From CAYZDV01 sp964477275 (GTDB lineage: Bacteria > Acidobacteriota > Aminicenantia > Aminicenantales > Aminicenantaceae): 21,056 nt of DNA. Positions 7,932 to 15,634 of this stretch are shown one piece after another. The number at the start of each line of letters is the position of its first letter. Within the stretch, counting starts at the first letter, position 1. The notes under the pieces were generated by a model. The model did no database searches, was not told where the DNA came from, and saw only the letters and a program-made list of their open reading frames with translations. The position numbers and the translations under genes are program-made. The stretch covers positions 1 to 21,056 of the forward strand of contig CAYZDV010000024.1 in assembly GCA_964477275.1 (NCBI GenBank), in the 5' to 3' direction.

Positions 7932-8117
7932 TGAACGCAATAAATAAAGTGACAGCGTATGCGCGGCGCTGAGGCCGCCCCTCAAGCCCGCCTTAGCGGA
8001 GGGGGCCCCTTCGGCTTTTCCGACTGGGGGAACCGACGGGACTGGTTCCCCGGGGTTCGGGGGCTGGAGGGCGGCCTCGGTGTCGCATATGTTTTGTCAC
8101 ATCCTGTATTGCGTTTG
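7932..8117. repeat. GC-rich palindromic element with inverted ends and a possible target duplication
   Basis: The outer arms at 7934-7954 and 8095-8115 are inverted repeats matching at 17 of 21 positions (AACGCAATA and GTGACA are exact). Further in, TATGCG pairs with CGCATA (7958-7963 with 8084-8089) and GAGGCCGCCC with GGGCGGCCTC (7971-7980 with 8069-8078). The core holds smaller hairpins: CCGC/GCGG (7988-7999), TCGG/CCGA flanked by C4 and G4 runs (about 8006-8030), and GGGGAACC/GGTTCCCC (8027-8034 with 8044-8051). The pentamer TATTA occurs at 7927-7931 and 8118-8122, two bases outside each arm, and could be a target-site duplication. No transposase lies nearby. The inner part is far richer in GC than its flanks. 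It may be a MITE-like insertion, a REP/BIME-type repeat or a structured RNA; which of these cannot be decided from one copy. Confidence 0.7.
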
Positions 8118-8151
8118 TATTAATCGGAAGAAATTCCCTGCCGGGACGGTG

Positions 8152-8188
8152 AAAAATGGGTCACCCAGCCGATGAGCAGGCCTGACCC
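8152..8188 (-). terminator. Probable intrinsic terminator for the tRNA-Gln transcript
   Basis: Read on the minus strand, GGGTCA (8188-8183) pairs with TGACCC (8163-8158), with an inner GCC/GGC pairing, and is followed at once by ATTTTT (8157-8152). Hairpin plus T-run fits a rho-independent terminator. It lies about 100 nt downstream of the tRNA 3' end. Confidence 0.55.
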
Positions 8189-8291
8189 TAACAATGAATG
8201 ACCTTTTTGACTGAAAAACGCTGAAATAATGGTGTTAAGATTGAAAGGAGTAAACAGAGGAACTCATGAAAAAGCAAAAGGATCAGGAGAG

Positions 8292-8362
8292 CTGGGAAGC
8301 AAGGATTCGAACCTTGATTCCATGATCCAGAGTCATGTGTCCTACCGTTGAACGACTTCCCA
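8292..8362 (-). tRNA. tRNA-Gln (anticodon CTG)
   Basis: A 71-nt cloverleaf. The acceptor stem is TGGGAAG (8362-8356) with CTTCCCA (8299-8293). The D arm is GTTC/GGAC, the anticodon stem is CATGA/TCATG, and the loop CTCTGGA gives anticodon CTG, which reads CAG. The T arm is CAAGG/CCTTG around TTCGAAT. The weak first pair U1-A72 and discriminator G73 are typical glutamine identity features. The 3' CCA is not encoded (the genome continues CTC), so it must be added by nucleotidyltransferase. No other tRNA is visible beside it. Confidence 0.95.
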
Positions 8363-8371
8363 ACCTCTCCC

Positions 8372-8400
8372 ATGATAATCATTATTCGCTCATTTTTCAA
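8372..8400 (-). promoter_or_regulatory. Promoter for tRNA-Gln
   Basis: On the minus strand, TTGAAA (8400-8395), a 17-bp spacer and TATCAT (8377-8372) predict a start near 8365, only a few bases before the mature tRNA 5' end at 8362. Confidence 0.55.
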
Positions 8401-8446
8401 CACTCACCCTTATCACGGAAAAAGAAATGCTCCATCTTAATCCGCG

Positions 8447-8475
8447 TTGACTTGGTTTGAAGCCGATGGTAATAT
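8447..8475 (+). promoter_or_regulatory. Extended -10 promoter for the flippase-like operon
   Basis: TTGACT (8447-8452), 17 bp, then TAATAT (8470-8475) preceded by TGG, making an extended -10 element. The predicted start, near 8482, lies only about six bases before the ATG at 8488, so the message may be leaderless or nearly so. Confidence 0.6.
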
Positions 8476-8487
8476 TGACGGCTCTTC

Positions 8488-9516
8488 ATGAAAAGTAATG
8501 TCTTCCGCTTGAGTCTCATCTTTCTCCTCACGGTTGTCTTCCTCTATTTTTTCTTCCGGAAAGTGGAATGGATTGAGGTTCAAAAAAACCTGATCAACGT
8601 TGACCTCAAATTTTTCATTCTCTTCATCTTCCTGGTCCCCCTCCATCTCGTCACCCGCTCCATCCGCTGGAATTTCCTTCTTTCCAACCAGAAGAAGGGC
8701 GTCAAATTCTGGCACAGGTTTTCGGCCAATGCGGTGGGCTTCACAGTGACATTTCTTTTTCCTGGAAGGCTGGGAGAGCTCATCAGGCCCTTGTATCTGG
8801 CTCAGAAAGAAAAAATCAACAGGGGATTCGCTCTGGGAACGATCGTCGTGGAGAGGATTTTTGACCTGTTCACCATGTGTGCCCTGCTCGGGATTTTCAT
8901 GCTCGCCCGGCCGTTCTATCCTGCCTTTTTTAAGGCCAAGGAGGAGGCCTATGCCAACCTTCAGATGTGGGGGGTGGTTGGCGTGATTATAGCCTCCGCT
9001 CTTTTCCTCTTCTCCCTTTCTCTCTATTTTTTCAGGGAAAAGACAGTTTCCTTCCTCTCAGTCTTGATGAAGCCTCTGCCCGAAAGAATATCGCAGAGGA
9101 TCCTGGAAGCATCGGCGGGCTTCATACAGGGTCTTAAATTTTTTCATTCGGTCGGAAATCTGCTTGTCTATATTCTCCTGTCTTTCGTCGTCTGGTTCGG
9201 GATGATTTTTTTCTACTGGGTCTTTTTTCTCGCTTATAACTTCACCGTCCCCTTTTATCTTCTCTTTCCCTATGTTTTTCTGACCATGGTCGGGGCATCC
9301 ATTCCCACTCCAGGAATGGTGGGCGGATTCCATTATTTCAGCAAGCTGGGTTTGACTTCTTTTTTCCATGTTGACCCTAACCTGGCTGTGGGAATGAGCA
9401 TCGTTGTCCATGCCGCCCAGTTGCTTGTGACCAGCCTGATAGGGTATGCTATATTGTGGAAAGAAGGAATCTCGCTTGTCCAGCTTAAGAAATTAGGAGA
9501 GGATGTCCGATCATGA
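8488..9516 (+). CDS. Flippase-like integral membrane protein (LPG_synthase_TM / UPF0104 family)
   Basis: A 342-residue polytopic membrane protein with about eight hydrophobic segments. It resembles the lysylphosphatidylglycerol synthase transmembrane-region family. Recognisable features are an N-terminal TM helix, R-S-I-R-W-N-F-L-L near residue 58, the F-P-G-R-L-G-E-L-I-R-P segment near residue 91, V-V-x-E-R-I-F-D near residue 118, and P-T-P-G-M-V-G-G-F-H-Y near residue 272. Members without the catalytic synthase domain are usually annotated as putative lipid or glycolipid flippases; the transported molecule here is unknown. Its stop overlaps the nrdR start by four bases (ATGA), implying translational coupling. 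No Shine-Dalgarno sequence is visible before ATG 8488, consistent with the near-leaderless promoter placement. Confidence 0.82.
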   Translation: MKSNVFRLSLIFLLTVVFLYFFFRKVEWIEVQKNLINVDLKFFILFIFLVPLHLVTRSIRWNFLLSNQKKGVKFWHRFSANAVGFTVTFLFPGRLGELIRPLYLAQKEKINRGFALGTIVVERIFDLFTMCALLGIFMLARPFYPAFFKAKEEAYANLQMWGVVGVIIASALFLFSLSLYFFREKTVSFLSVLMKPLPERISQRILEASAGFIQGLKFFHSVGNLLVYILLSFVVWFGMIFFYWVFFLAYNFTVPFYLLFPYVFLTMVGASIPTPGMVGGFHYFSKLGLTSFFHVDPNLAVGMSIVVHAAQLLVTSLIGYAILWKEGISLVQLKKLGEDVRS

Positions 9517-9968
9517 GATGTCCTTACTGCAACCATCCGGAGAGCAAGGTCATCGATTCCCGGGAGAGCAAGAACGGACTCAGCATCCGGCGGCGGAGAG
9601 AGTGCCTTTCCTGCGAGCGCCGGTTCACGACGTATGAAAAGATCGAAGAGATTCCCTACATGGTGATCAAAAAAGATGGGCGGAGGCAGCCCTTTGACAG
9701 CCAGAAGCTTTTGCGGGGCATATTGAAGGCCTGTGAGAAAAGACCTGTTCCTCTGCCCAAGCTGGAGGAGATTGTCGAGGAAGTGGAAAGCAAGCTCCAG
9801 GAGAGCCCGGATAAGGAGATGAGCACGGCCAAGATCGGCCAGTTCGTGATGAGAAAGCTCAAAGCGCTGGACAAGGTGGCCTATGTCCGCTTTGCTTCTG
9901 TCTACCGGGAATTCAAGGATGTCGTCGAGTTCAAGCAGGAGCTCGAATCCCTGTTAAGAGAAAAATGA
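9513..9968 (+). CDS. nrdR: Transcriptional repressor NrdR
   Basis: A 151-residue repressor of ribonucleotide reductase genes. An N-terminal zinc ribbon has cysteines at residues 3, 6, 31 and 34 (CPYC and CLSC), followed by the basic R-R-R-E-C and R-F-T-T-Y-E segments. An ATP-cone domain at about residues 49-139 binds ATP or dATP and senses the dNTP pool; V-I-K-K-D-G-R-R opens it. Length and motif order match the family exactly. It overlaps the upstream flippase-like gene by four bases, with an AGGAGAGG ribosome-binding site inside that gene. lon follows after 89 bp. In many bacteria nrdR sits near riboflavin genes, nusB and thiL; here lon lies between it and thiL. No ribonucleotide reductase gene or NrdR box was seen in the window. 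Confidence 0.97.
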   Translation: MRCPYCNHPESKVIDSRESKNGLSIRRRRECLSCERRFTTYEKIEEIPYMVIKKDGRRQPFDSQKLLRGILKACEKRPVPLPKLEEIVEEVESKLQESPDKEMSTAKIGQFVMRKLKALDKVAYVRFASVYREFKDVVEFKQELESLLREK

Positions 9969-10057
9969 GGTTTTTCCAGAAAAGAGCAGGAAGAAATCCT
10001 GAGCTCGACAAAAGGGGAACGAAAAACAGAGAATAAAAATACAAGGGGAGAACCTTC

Positions 10058-12463
10058 ATGGTCAGAAAAGACAACGAGAACGAAGAACAGCTTGATGACG
10101 TCATCGAAGATAAGGACAAAAAGCTCCATGTTCCCACGGAACTGCCTGTGCTGATGCTCAGGGACATCGTTGTTTTTCCGTACATGGTCATCCCTCTTTT
10201 CGTCGGCAGGGAGAAGTCGAAGAATGCCGTCGACCATTCGCTGGCCACGAACCGGATGATCCTCCTTCTCACCCAGAAAAACATGGATATCGAGGAACCC
10301 AAACCCGGAGACATTTACAGGGTGGGAACCGTTGCCCTCATCATGAGGATGTTGAAGCTCCCCGACGGACGGATGCGAATTCTGGCCCAGGGCATCGTCC
10401 GGGCCCGGGTTGAAGAGATGGATGAGGAAAAGCCCTATTACAGCACCAGAATCAAAGTCATTCCCGAGCCTGAAAATGGTCAAAAGTCCATCGAGGTCGA
10501 AGCCTTGATCCGCAACACCCGCTCCGGGCTGGAAAAAGCCTCCTCTCTGGGAAAGGATATTCCGCCTGAAGTCATGATCCTGGCTGCCAACATCGAGGAG
10601 CCGGGAAGATTGGGAGACCTGACGGCAGCCAACCTGGACCTGAAGGTCAACGAAGCCCAGCAGATTCTGGAGATCGAGGACTCCGTGCAGAGACTGAAGA
10701 AGGTCTATGAGCTTCTGACCCGGGAACTCGAGCTCCTGGATGTTCAGTCCAAGATCAGCACCGAGGCCAAGGGAGAAATGGACAAGCTCCAGAAGCAGTA
10801 TTTTTTGAGGCAGCAGCTCAAGGCCATCCAGAAGGAGCTCGGAGAAGGAACCGAACTTCAGGAGGAAATCAAAAGCTATCAGGAAAAATTGAAGAAGCTC
10901 AAACTCTCCAGGGAAGTCAGGGTGGAGCTGGAGAAGCAAATTAACCGCCTTTCCCAGATGCATCCCGAATCGGCCGAGACCGCCGTTGTTCGCAATTACC
11001 TGGATTGGATGTTCGCCCTGCCCTGGAACAAGAGCACTGTCGATAATCTCGAGCTCGTCAAGGCCAAGAAGATTCTCGATGAAGACCATTACGGCCTGGA
11101 TAAAGTCAAAGAGCGAATCATCGAATATCTGGGCGTGAGAAAGCTTTCCAAGAGAATTAAAGGCCCGATTCTCTGCTTTGTCGGTCCTCCCGGGGTGGGG
11201 AAAACCTCTCTCGGCCGCTCCATCTCCAGGGCTCTGGGACGAAAGTTCGCTCGCATCTCCCTGGGAGGGGTCAGGGATGAGGCGGAAATCCGGGGCCACC
11301 GGAGGACTTATGTCGGCGCATTGCCCGGAAAGATCATCGACGGGCTGAGGAGAGCCGGGTCGAACAATCCGGTGTTCATGATGGATGAGGTGGACAAGAT
11401 CGGCGCTGATTTTCGGGGAGATCCCTCTTCGGCTCTTCTGGAGGTCCTCGACCCCGAGCAAAATTATTCCTTCCGGGACCACTACCTGGGCGTTCCCTTC
11501 GACCTCTCCAGGGTGATGTTCATCACCACGGCTAACCTTCTCGACCCCATCCAGCCTGCTTTCCGCGACAGGATGGAGGTCATCCGTCTCCCGGGTTATA
11601 CCGAGGAAGAGAAACTCCAGATTGCCCTCCGCCATCTGGTCCCCAAACAGATCAAAGAGAATGCCCTGACCGAGAAGAAGATTTCCTTCACCAGGGGAGC
11701 CATTAAGAAAATCATCTCCCTCTACACGCGGGAAGCCGGGGTCAGGAACCTGGAGAGGGAAATTGCTGCTGTCTGCCGGAAAGTGGCCCGGAAGGTGGCC
11801 GAGGGAAAGGATAAACTGACGAGAATCACCTCCCAGAATATCGAACATTATCTCGGCCCTCCCAGGATCTTCAAAGACCAGCTTCTCCAGGATGACCGGG
11901 TGGGAGTGGCCGTGGGCGTGGCCTGGACTGCCACCGGCGGAGAGATTCTCTTCGTGGAGGCAACCAACATGAGCGGCAAAGGAAACCTTTCCCTGACCGG
12001 GTCCCTGGGGGATGTGATGAAGGAGTCAGCCCAGGCCGCGCTCAGCTACGCCCGGGCCCACGCCAGGGAGCTGGGTATTGAGGAAGAGATGTTTTCCAAG
12101 CGCGATCTCCATATTCACATCCCGGAGGGAGGCATCCCCAAAGACGGACCCTCGGCCGGGGCGACCATCGCCACCGCTCTCATCTCGGTCTGCACCAACA
12201 TGAAAATCAAGCGGGATGTGGCCATGACCGGGGAAATCACGTTACGGGGAAATGTGCTGCCCGTTGGAGGAGTGAAAGAGAAGGTTCTGGCCGCCCAGCG
12301 GGCAGGGGTAAAAAAGATGATCCTCCCTCAGGCCAACAAGAAGGATTTGATCGACATCCCCCGGAAAATCAAGAAAGAGATGCAGTTCATCTTCGTCGAG
12401 GAGATCAAAGAGGTCTTTGACCACGCCCTGATTAAAAGAAAAGAAAAAAAGGATACAGCCTGA
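10058..12463 (+). CDS. lon: ATP-dependent Lon protease (LonA type)
   Basis: An 801-residue cytoplasmic AAA+ serine protease that degrades misfolded and specific regulatory proteins. The N-terminal substrate-binding domain spans about residues 25-215 and is followed by a helical coiled region to about 310. The AAA+ module has Walker A GPPGVGKT (376-383), Walker B with D443-E444, and a sensor/arginine region near R503-R505. The C-terminal protease domain has the Ser-Lys dyad: S699 in D-G-P-S-A-G and K742 in K-E-K, 43 residues apart as in E. coli Lon. There is no membrane insertion, so it is LonA rather than LonB. Full family length. A clear AAGGGGAG ribosome-binding site precedes the ATG. thiL starts 24 bp downstream, so the two are probably co-transcribed. 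Confidence 0.98.
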   Translation: MVRKDNENEEQLDDVIEDKDKKLHVPTELPVLMLRDIVVFPYMVIPLFVGREKSKNAVDHSLATNRMILLLTQKNMDIEEPKPGDIYRVGTVALIMRMLKLPDGRMRILAQGIVRARVEEMDEEKPYYSTRIKVIPEPENGQKSIEVEALIRNTRSGLEKASSLGKDIPPEVMILAANIEEPGRLGDLTAANLDLKVNEAQQILEIEDSVQRLKKVYELLTRELELLDVQSKISTEAKGEMDKLQKQYFLRQQLKAIQKELGEGTELQEEIKSYQEKLKKLKLSREVRVELEKQINRLSQMHPESAETAVVRNYLDWMFALPWNKSTVDNLELVKAKKILDEDHYGLDKVKERIIEYLGVRKLSKRIKGPILCFVGPPGVGKTSLGRSISRALGRKFARISLGGVRDEAEIRGHRRTYVGALPGKIIDGLRRAGSNNPVFMMDEVDKIGADFRGDPSSALLEVLDPEQNYSFRDHYLGVPFDLSRVMFITTANLLDPIQPAFRDRMEVIRLPGYTEEEKLQIALRHLVPKQIKENALTEKKISFTRGAIKKIISLYTREAGVRNLEREIAAVCRKVARKVAEGKDKLTRITSQNIEHYLGPPRIFKDQLLQDDRVGVAVGVAWTATGGEILFVEATNMSGKGNLSLTGSLGDVMKESAQAALSYARAHARELGIEEEMFSKRDLHIHIPEGGIPKDGPSAGATIATALISVCTNMKIKRDVAMTGEITLRGNVLPVGGVKEKVLAAQRAGVKKMILPQANKKDLIDIPRKIKKEMQFIFVEEIKEVFDHALIKRKEKKDTA

Positions 12464-12487
12464 CAGGCATTTCTTTTCAGGACCTCC

Positions 12488-13462
12488 ATGAAGCTGAAGT
12501 TCATCGGAGAACAGGAGATCATTTCCGCCATCAGGAGGGAATTCTCTGCGTCTGGCGGGGACCTTGTCCTGGGTATCGGGGATGACGCGGCCGTCATCAA
12601 GGCCGGTGACAGGAATTTCATCATCACCAAAGACCTGCTCCTCGAAGATTTCCATTTTCTGGCCAGACTTCATCCGGCCTTCCTCCTGGGACGGAAGAGC
12701 CTGAATGTCAACCTGAGCGATATCGCGGCCATGGGCGGAAAGCCGAAATTCGCCCTTCTCGGCCTGGCGGTTCCTTCGAGCACGCAGCCCGTCTGGCTGG
12801 AGCAGTTCTTCGAAGGGTTCAAGTCCGCAGCCGATGAATGGCATGTTCGACTGGCTGGCGGGGATATCTCCCAGTCGAAGAAAATCACCATCTCCGTCAC
12901 CGTTATCGGAGAGGGGAAAAATATCATCCGCAGAAACGGCGCAAGACCCGGGCATTTCCTGTTTGTTTCAGGGAGCCTGGGCGATCCCCGGCAGGGCCTG
13001 CTGCTCCTCAAAAGAGGCTTCCGGCTCAACGACGGCAAGAAAGCAGACCATTTTCTCCGGGCCTTTCTCGACCCTGCTCCCCAGGTTTCCCTCGGCCAGA
13101 AGCTTTCCCGGATGAAATTGGCATCGGCCATGATCGATGTCAGCGACGGGCTTTCGGTGGACCTCTTCCACCTCTGCGAGGAAAGCGGATGCGGCGCCGA
13201 AATCGAAAAGGAATGCCTGCCCCTTTCTCCCGAATTGAAGCGCTGGCAGAGGAATCCTTATCCCTTTGCTCTTCATGGCGGCGAAGATTACCAGCTCCTT
13301 TTCACCATTCCTCAAGAAAAGAGAGAAAGGCTCTCACGGCTGAAAAAATCCTGCAGGCTGACCTGCATCGGAAAAATGATTGACGAGAAAGGCGTTTATC
13401 TCGTCGATCAACGAGGAGCGAGAACGCCTCTGTCCATCAAGGGCTACCAGCACTTCAAATAA
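12488..13462 (+). CDS. thiL: Thiamine-monophosphate kinase ThiL
   Basis: A 324-residue kinase that phosphorylates thiamine monophosphate to thiamine diphosphate with ATP, the last step of cofactor synthesis. It belongs to the PurM/HypE-like fold. Visible motifs are GIGDDAAV (29-36), N-L-S-D-I-A-A-M-G-G (75-84), A-G-G-D (123-126), D-V-S-D-G-L-S (217-223) and H-G-G-E-D-Y near residue 258. Length is normal. It starts 24 bp after lon with a CAGGA ribosome-binding site, and its stop codon lies inside the first bases of an intrinsic terminator, so it is the last gene of the operon. No TPP riboswitch is seen upstream, and no other thiamine genes are in the window. Confidence 0.95.
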   Translation: MKLKFIGEQEIISAIRREFSASGGDLVLGIGDDAAVIKAGDRNFIITKDLLLEDFHFLARLHPAFLLGRKSLNVNLSDIAAMGGKPKFALLGLAVPSSTQPVWLEQFFEGFKSAADEWHVRLAGGDISQSKKITISVTVIGEGKNIIRRNGARPGHFLFVSGSLGDPRQGLLLLKRGFRLNDGKKADHFLRAFLDPAPQVSLGQKLSRMKLASAMIDVSDGLSVDLFHLCEESGCGAEIEKECLPLSPELKRWQRNPYPFALHGGEDYQLLFTIPQEKRERLSRLKKSCRLTCIGKMIDEKGVYLVDQRGARTPLSIKGYQHFK

Positions 13463-13482
13463 AAGGGGACAGGCCCCTTTTT
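13461..13482 (+). terminator. Intrinsic terminator after thiL
   Basis: AAAAGGGG (13461-13468) pairs with CCCCTTTT (13474-13481) over a 5-nt loop, ending in a T-run with further T-rich sequence after it. It overlaps the thiL stop codon and closes the flippase-nrdR-lon-thiL run. Confidence 0.8.
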
Positions 13483-13502
13483 CACCTTTTTCATTTTGTG
13501 GA

Positions 13503-13530
13503 TTGACAAAGAGCATGAAATTTTTATAAT
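13503..13530 (+). promoter_or_regulatory. Consensus sigma-70 promoter for the FadL-type gene
   Basis: TTGACA (13503-13508), a 16-bp spacer and TATAAT (13525-13530) match both consensus hexamers perfectly. The predicted start near 13537 leaves a leader of about 36 nt that carries an AGGAGG ribosome-binding site. Confidence 0.8.
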
Positions 13531-13572
13531 TTCATACACAAGATTGCATGATTTCCTGAGAAGGAGGACTCC

Positions 13573-14778
13573 ATGGCCAGAAGAATCCTCATCCTCTCTG
13601 TCTCGCTTCTCCTGAGCATCAGTTCCCTTTGGGCCGGAGGCTGGAATAACACATTGATGGGGTGCCGGGCACTGGCTCTCGGAGGCGCTTTCGTGGCTGT
13701 TGCCGATGACCCCAGCGCCATCTTTCATAATCCGGCCGGGCTGGTCTTTCAGGAGAAGAAATTCAACCTTGCCATCGACGGGTTCTACATCAACCCCACT
13801 CACGAGTACGTGATGACCGACGGCTCCAGGGCGGAAAGTCATTTCAAATGCTCTTTGCCCCAGTTCTTCCTGACCTACAAGACCAACGACAGGCTTACTC
13901 TGGGACTCGGGTTTTACGTCCCTTATGCCGGGGGCGGGATGAGCTGGGAGGAAAACGAGCTGGGCTATCCCTTCAAGTCGACCTTGGGGATCTACAGCAT
14001 CACTCCCACGCTCTCCTATCAGATCAGCCAGCAGCTGTCCGTCGGCTTTAACCTGAATTTATACAGCGGGGTCATGAACGTGGACATGGTCGATCCGGAG
14101 ATGGCAATTCCGGTCAAAATAGAAGAAAGAGGTTCTACATTTTCAGCGGGCTTTGGCCTGTTGTTCAAACCGTCGGAGAAGCTAACTGTCGGGTTGGGAG
14201 TGAGAGGTTCGGCCAGGATGAAGCTTTCCGGAGAGACGATCTTCACGGTGACAGACCCGGTTTTCGGCTCGTTCCAGCTGAAGCGCGATTCTGAGACGCG
14301 CTTCAACATTCCCTGGGACATAGAGCTGGGTTTCTCTTATCGGATAACAGATAACTTCCTGGTCACGACCAGCGCTCAATACACCATGTGGTCAGCTCTG
14401 GATAAGGTCGAAAAGATGATTTACAACCTCCCCGGGGAAGGGGATAGATATGAAGAAGAGGTGATGAATTTCCGGGATATCCTTATCGCCCGGGTGGGCG
14501 TGGAGTATATCGTCTCCGGAGGGCTCATCCTTCGTGGCGGCATCGGCTTCGACCGCTACGCGACGCCGGAAGAGACACTCAATTTCAAGAATATCGACGT
14601 CAATAAATTTTCCCTGCTGGGCGGGATCGGATACAGGACAGGGAACACCCAGATTGATTTTGTCTATGTCCATGCCAACGGAAAAGAGCGGGAAAAATGG
14701 CTGGTCGGTGTGCCCAATCCCGAACGGTACAACCTCAGCGCCACGATCATGGGAATCGGCGTGACGTTTTCTTTTTGA
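13573..14778 (+). CDS. OmpP1/FadL/TodX-family outer-membrane transport protein
   Basis: A 401-residue predicted outer-membrane beta-barrel channel for hydrophobic substrates. Residues 1-21 are a signal peptide (basic start, hydrophobic core, cleavage near S-L-W-A). The family signature follows directly: G-x-R-A-L-A-L-G-G-A-F-V-A-V-A-D-D-P-S-A near residues 30-49 and F-H-N-P-A-G-L (51-57), the hatch-region motif. The rest alternates short amphipathic strands, and the protein ends in V-T-F-S-F, a typical aromatic C-terminal barrel signal. A strong AGGAGG ribosome-binding site and a consensus promoter precede it, so high expression is expected. Its last 32 bp overlap the 3' end of dapF on the other strand. 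The transported compound (long-chain fatty acid or aromatic hydrocarbon) cannot be told from sequence. Confidence 0.9.
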   Translation: MARRILILSVSLLLSISSLWAGGWNNTLMGCRALALGGAFVAVADDPSAIFHNPAGLVFQEKKFNLAIDGFYINPTHEYVMTDGSRAESHFKCSLPQFFLTYKTNDRLTLGLGFYVPYAGGGMSWEENELGYPFKSTLGIYSITPTLSYQISQQLSVGFNLNLYSGVMNVDMVDPEMAIPVKIEERGSTFSAGFGLLFKPSEKLTVGLGVRGSARMKLSGETIFTVTDPVFGSFQLKRDSETRFNIPWDIELGFSYRITDNFLVTTSAQYTMWSALDKVEKMIYNLPGEGDRYEEEVMNFRDILIARVGVEYIVSGGLILRGGIGFDRYATPEETLNFKNIDVNKFSLLGGIGYRTGNTQIDFVYVHANGKEREKWLVGVPNPERYNLSATIMGIGVTFSF

Positions 14779-15634
14779 TGAAGTCACCGCCGGAGAGAAA
14801 AGTCCCCTTGAGCACGACCTCGGCCGGGCCGGACTGGTAGACCTTCTTTTTATCCCATTCCACGATCAGGCGTCCCATGCTCGTTCTGACCCTGACGGTT
14901 TTATCGGTCAGGTTCTTCAGGATGGAGGCCACTGCAGCGGCGCACGAGCCGCTCCCCGAGGAGAGGGTCTCCCCGACGCCCCTCTCCCAGAAAAGGACCT
15001 CGATCTCCTCCCGGTTGTGAACTCTGATGAACTCGGTGTTGGTCCTGTTGGGAAAGAAGGGATGGGATTCGATTTCCCTGCCGATCTGATGCCATTCGAT
15101 ACGGGCGGGAAAGCGCTCGACGAAGATGGCACAGTGAGGATTGCCCAGGGACAGGGCTGTGATCGGGTAAATTTTCCGGTTGATGGAGAGGGGATAGTCG
15201 ATGACTTTATCATGGGTGGAGCCGTCATCAAAAGGAATGTCCCGGGAACTCAGTTGGGGGACTCCCATTTCGATCCGGATTTGAAAGAGGTTTTTTTTTC
15301 TCTCCAGGAGCCTGCACTCTCTGTGCCCTGTTGTGGTCAGGAAAATGATCTGGGGGATATCGATTTTTTTCTGGTAATAAAGGGAGGCTGCGGCACACCT
15401 CAGCCCGTTCCCCGAGATCTCTGCTTCTGTCCCGTCCGCGTTGAAGATACGGAAGTTGACATGGCCTTTCTTTCTGTCCCTGACGGAGATGAGGAGGAGG
15501 CCGTCGGCTCCAGCTCCGGTGTGGCGGTCGCAGATCCTGGCGGCCAGGCTGCCGATATCCGAAAGATCTCTGGCTTCGGCCTGGTCAAGCACCAGGAAGT
15601 CGTTTCCCAGTGAATGGACCTTGAAGAATTTCAT
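14747..15634 (-). CDS. dapF: Diaminopimelate epimerase DapF
   Basis: A 295-residue cofactor-independent racemase that converts LL- to meso-diaminopimelate for lysine and peptidoglycan. Both active-site cysteines are present: C80 in the G-N-G-L-R-C motif and C231 in G-S-G-S-C. Other family motifs are the N-terminal H-S-L-G-N-D-F (7-13), G-A-D-G-L (42-46), G-N-P-H (164-167) and E-R-G-V-G-E-T (217-223). Its start overlaps the htrA stop by one base (TAATG), so it is translated from an htrA-dapF message. The protein is about 15-20 residues longer than is usual, and the extra basic C-terminal tail is encoded opposite the end of the FadL gene, which suggests that an older stop codon was lost. Confidence 0.96.
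   Translation of the reverse strand: MKFFKVHSLGNDFLVLDQAEARDLSDIGSLAARICDRHTGAGADGLLLISVRDRKKGHVNFRIFNADGTEAEISGNGLRCAAASLYYQKKIDIPQIIFLTTTGHRECRLLERKKNLFQIRIEMGVPQLSSRDIPFDDGSTHDKVIDYPLSINRKIYPITALSLGNPHCAIFVERFPARIEWHQIGREIESHPFFPNRTNTEFIRVHNREEIEVLFWERGVGETLSSGSGSCAAAVASILKNLTDKTVRVRTSMGRLIVEWDKKKVYQSGPAEVVLKGTFLSGGDFIKKKTSRRFP

Noticed and set aside
7932..8117. Palindrome as an integron attC site or retron msr-msd
   Set aside because: The outer arms do not fit the RYYYAAC/GTTRRRY core sites, and there is no integrase or reverse transcriptase gene in the window.
8266..8325. A 19-codon + strand ORF with an AGAGG ribosome-binding site
   Set aside because: It runs antisense through the tRNA-Gln gene, so its second half is dictated by tRNA structure; no promoter was found for it.
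9987..10001. CAGGA/TCCTG hairpin between nrdR and lon as a terminator
   Set aside because: The stem is only 5 bp and no T-run follows; read-through into lon is more likely.
9902..11848. A 648-codon minus-strand open frame
   Set aside because: It lies wholly antisense to nrdR and lon and its translation shows no domain; codon bias of the real genes keeps the opposite frame open.
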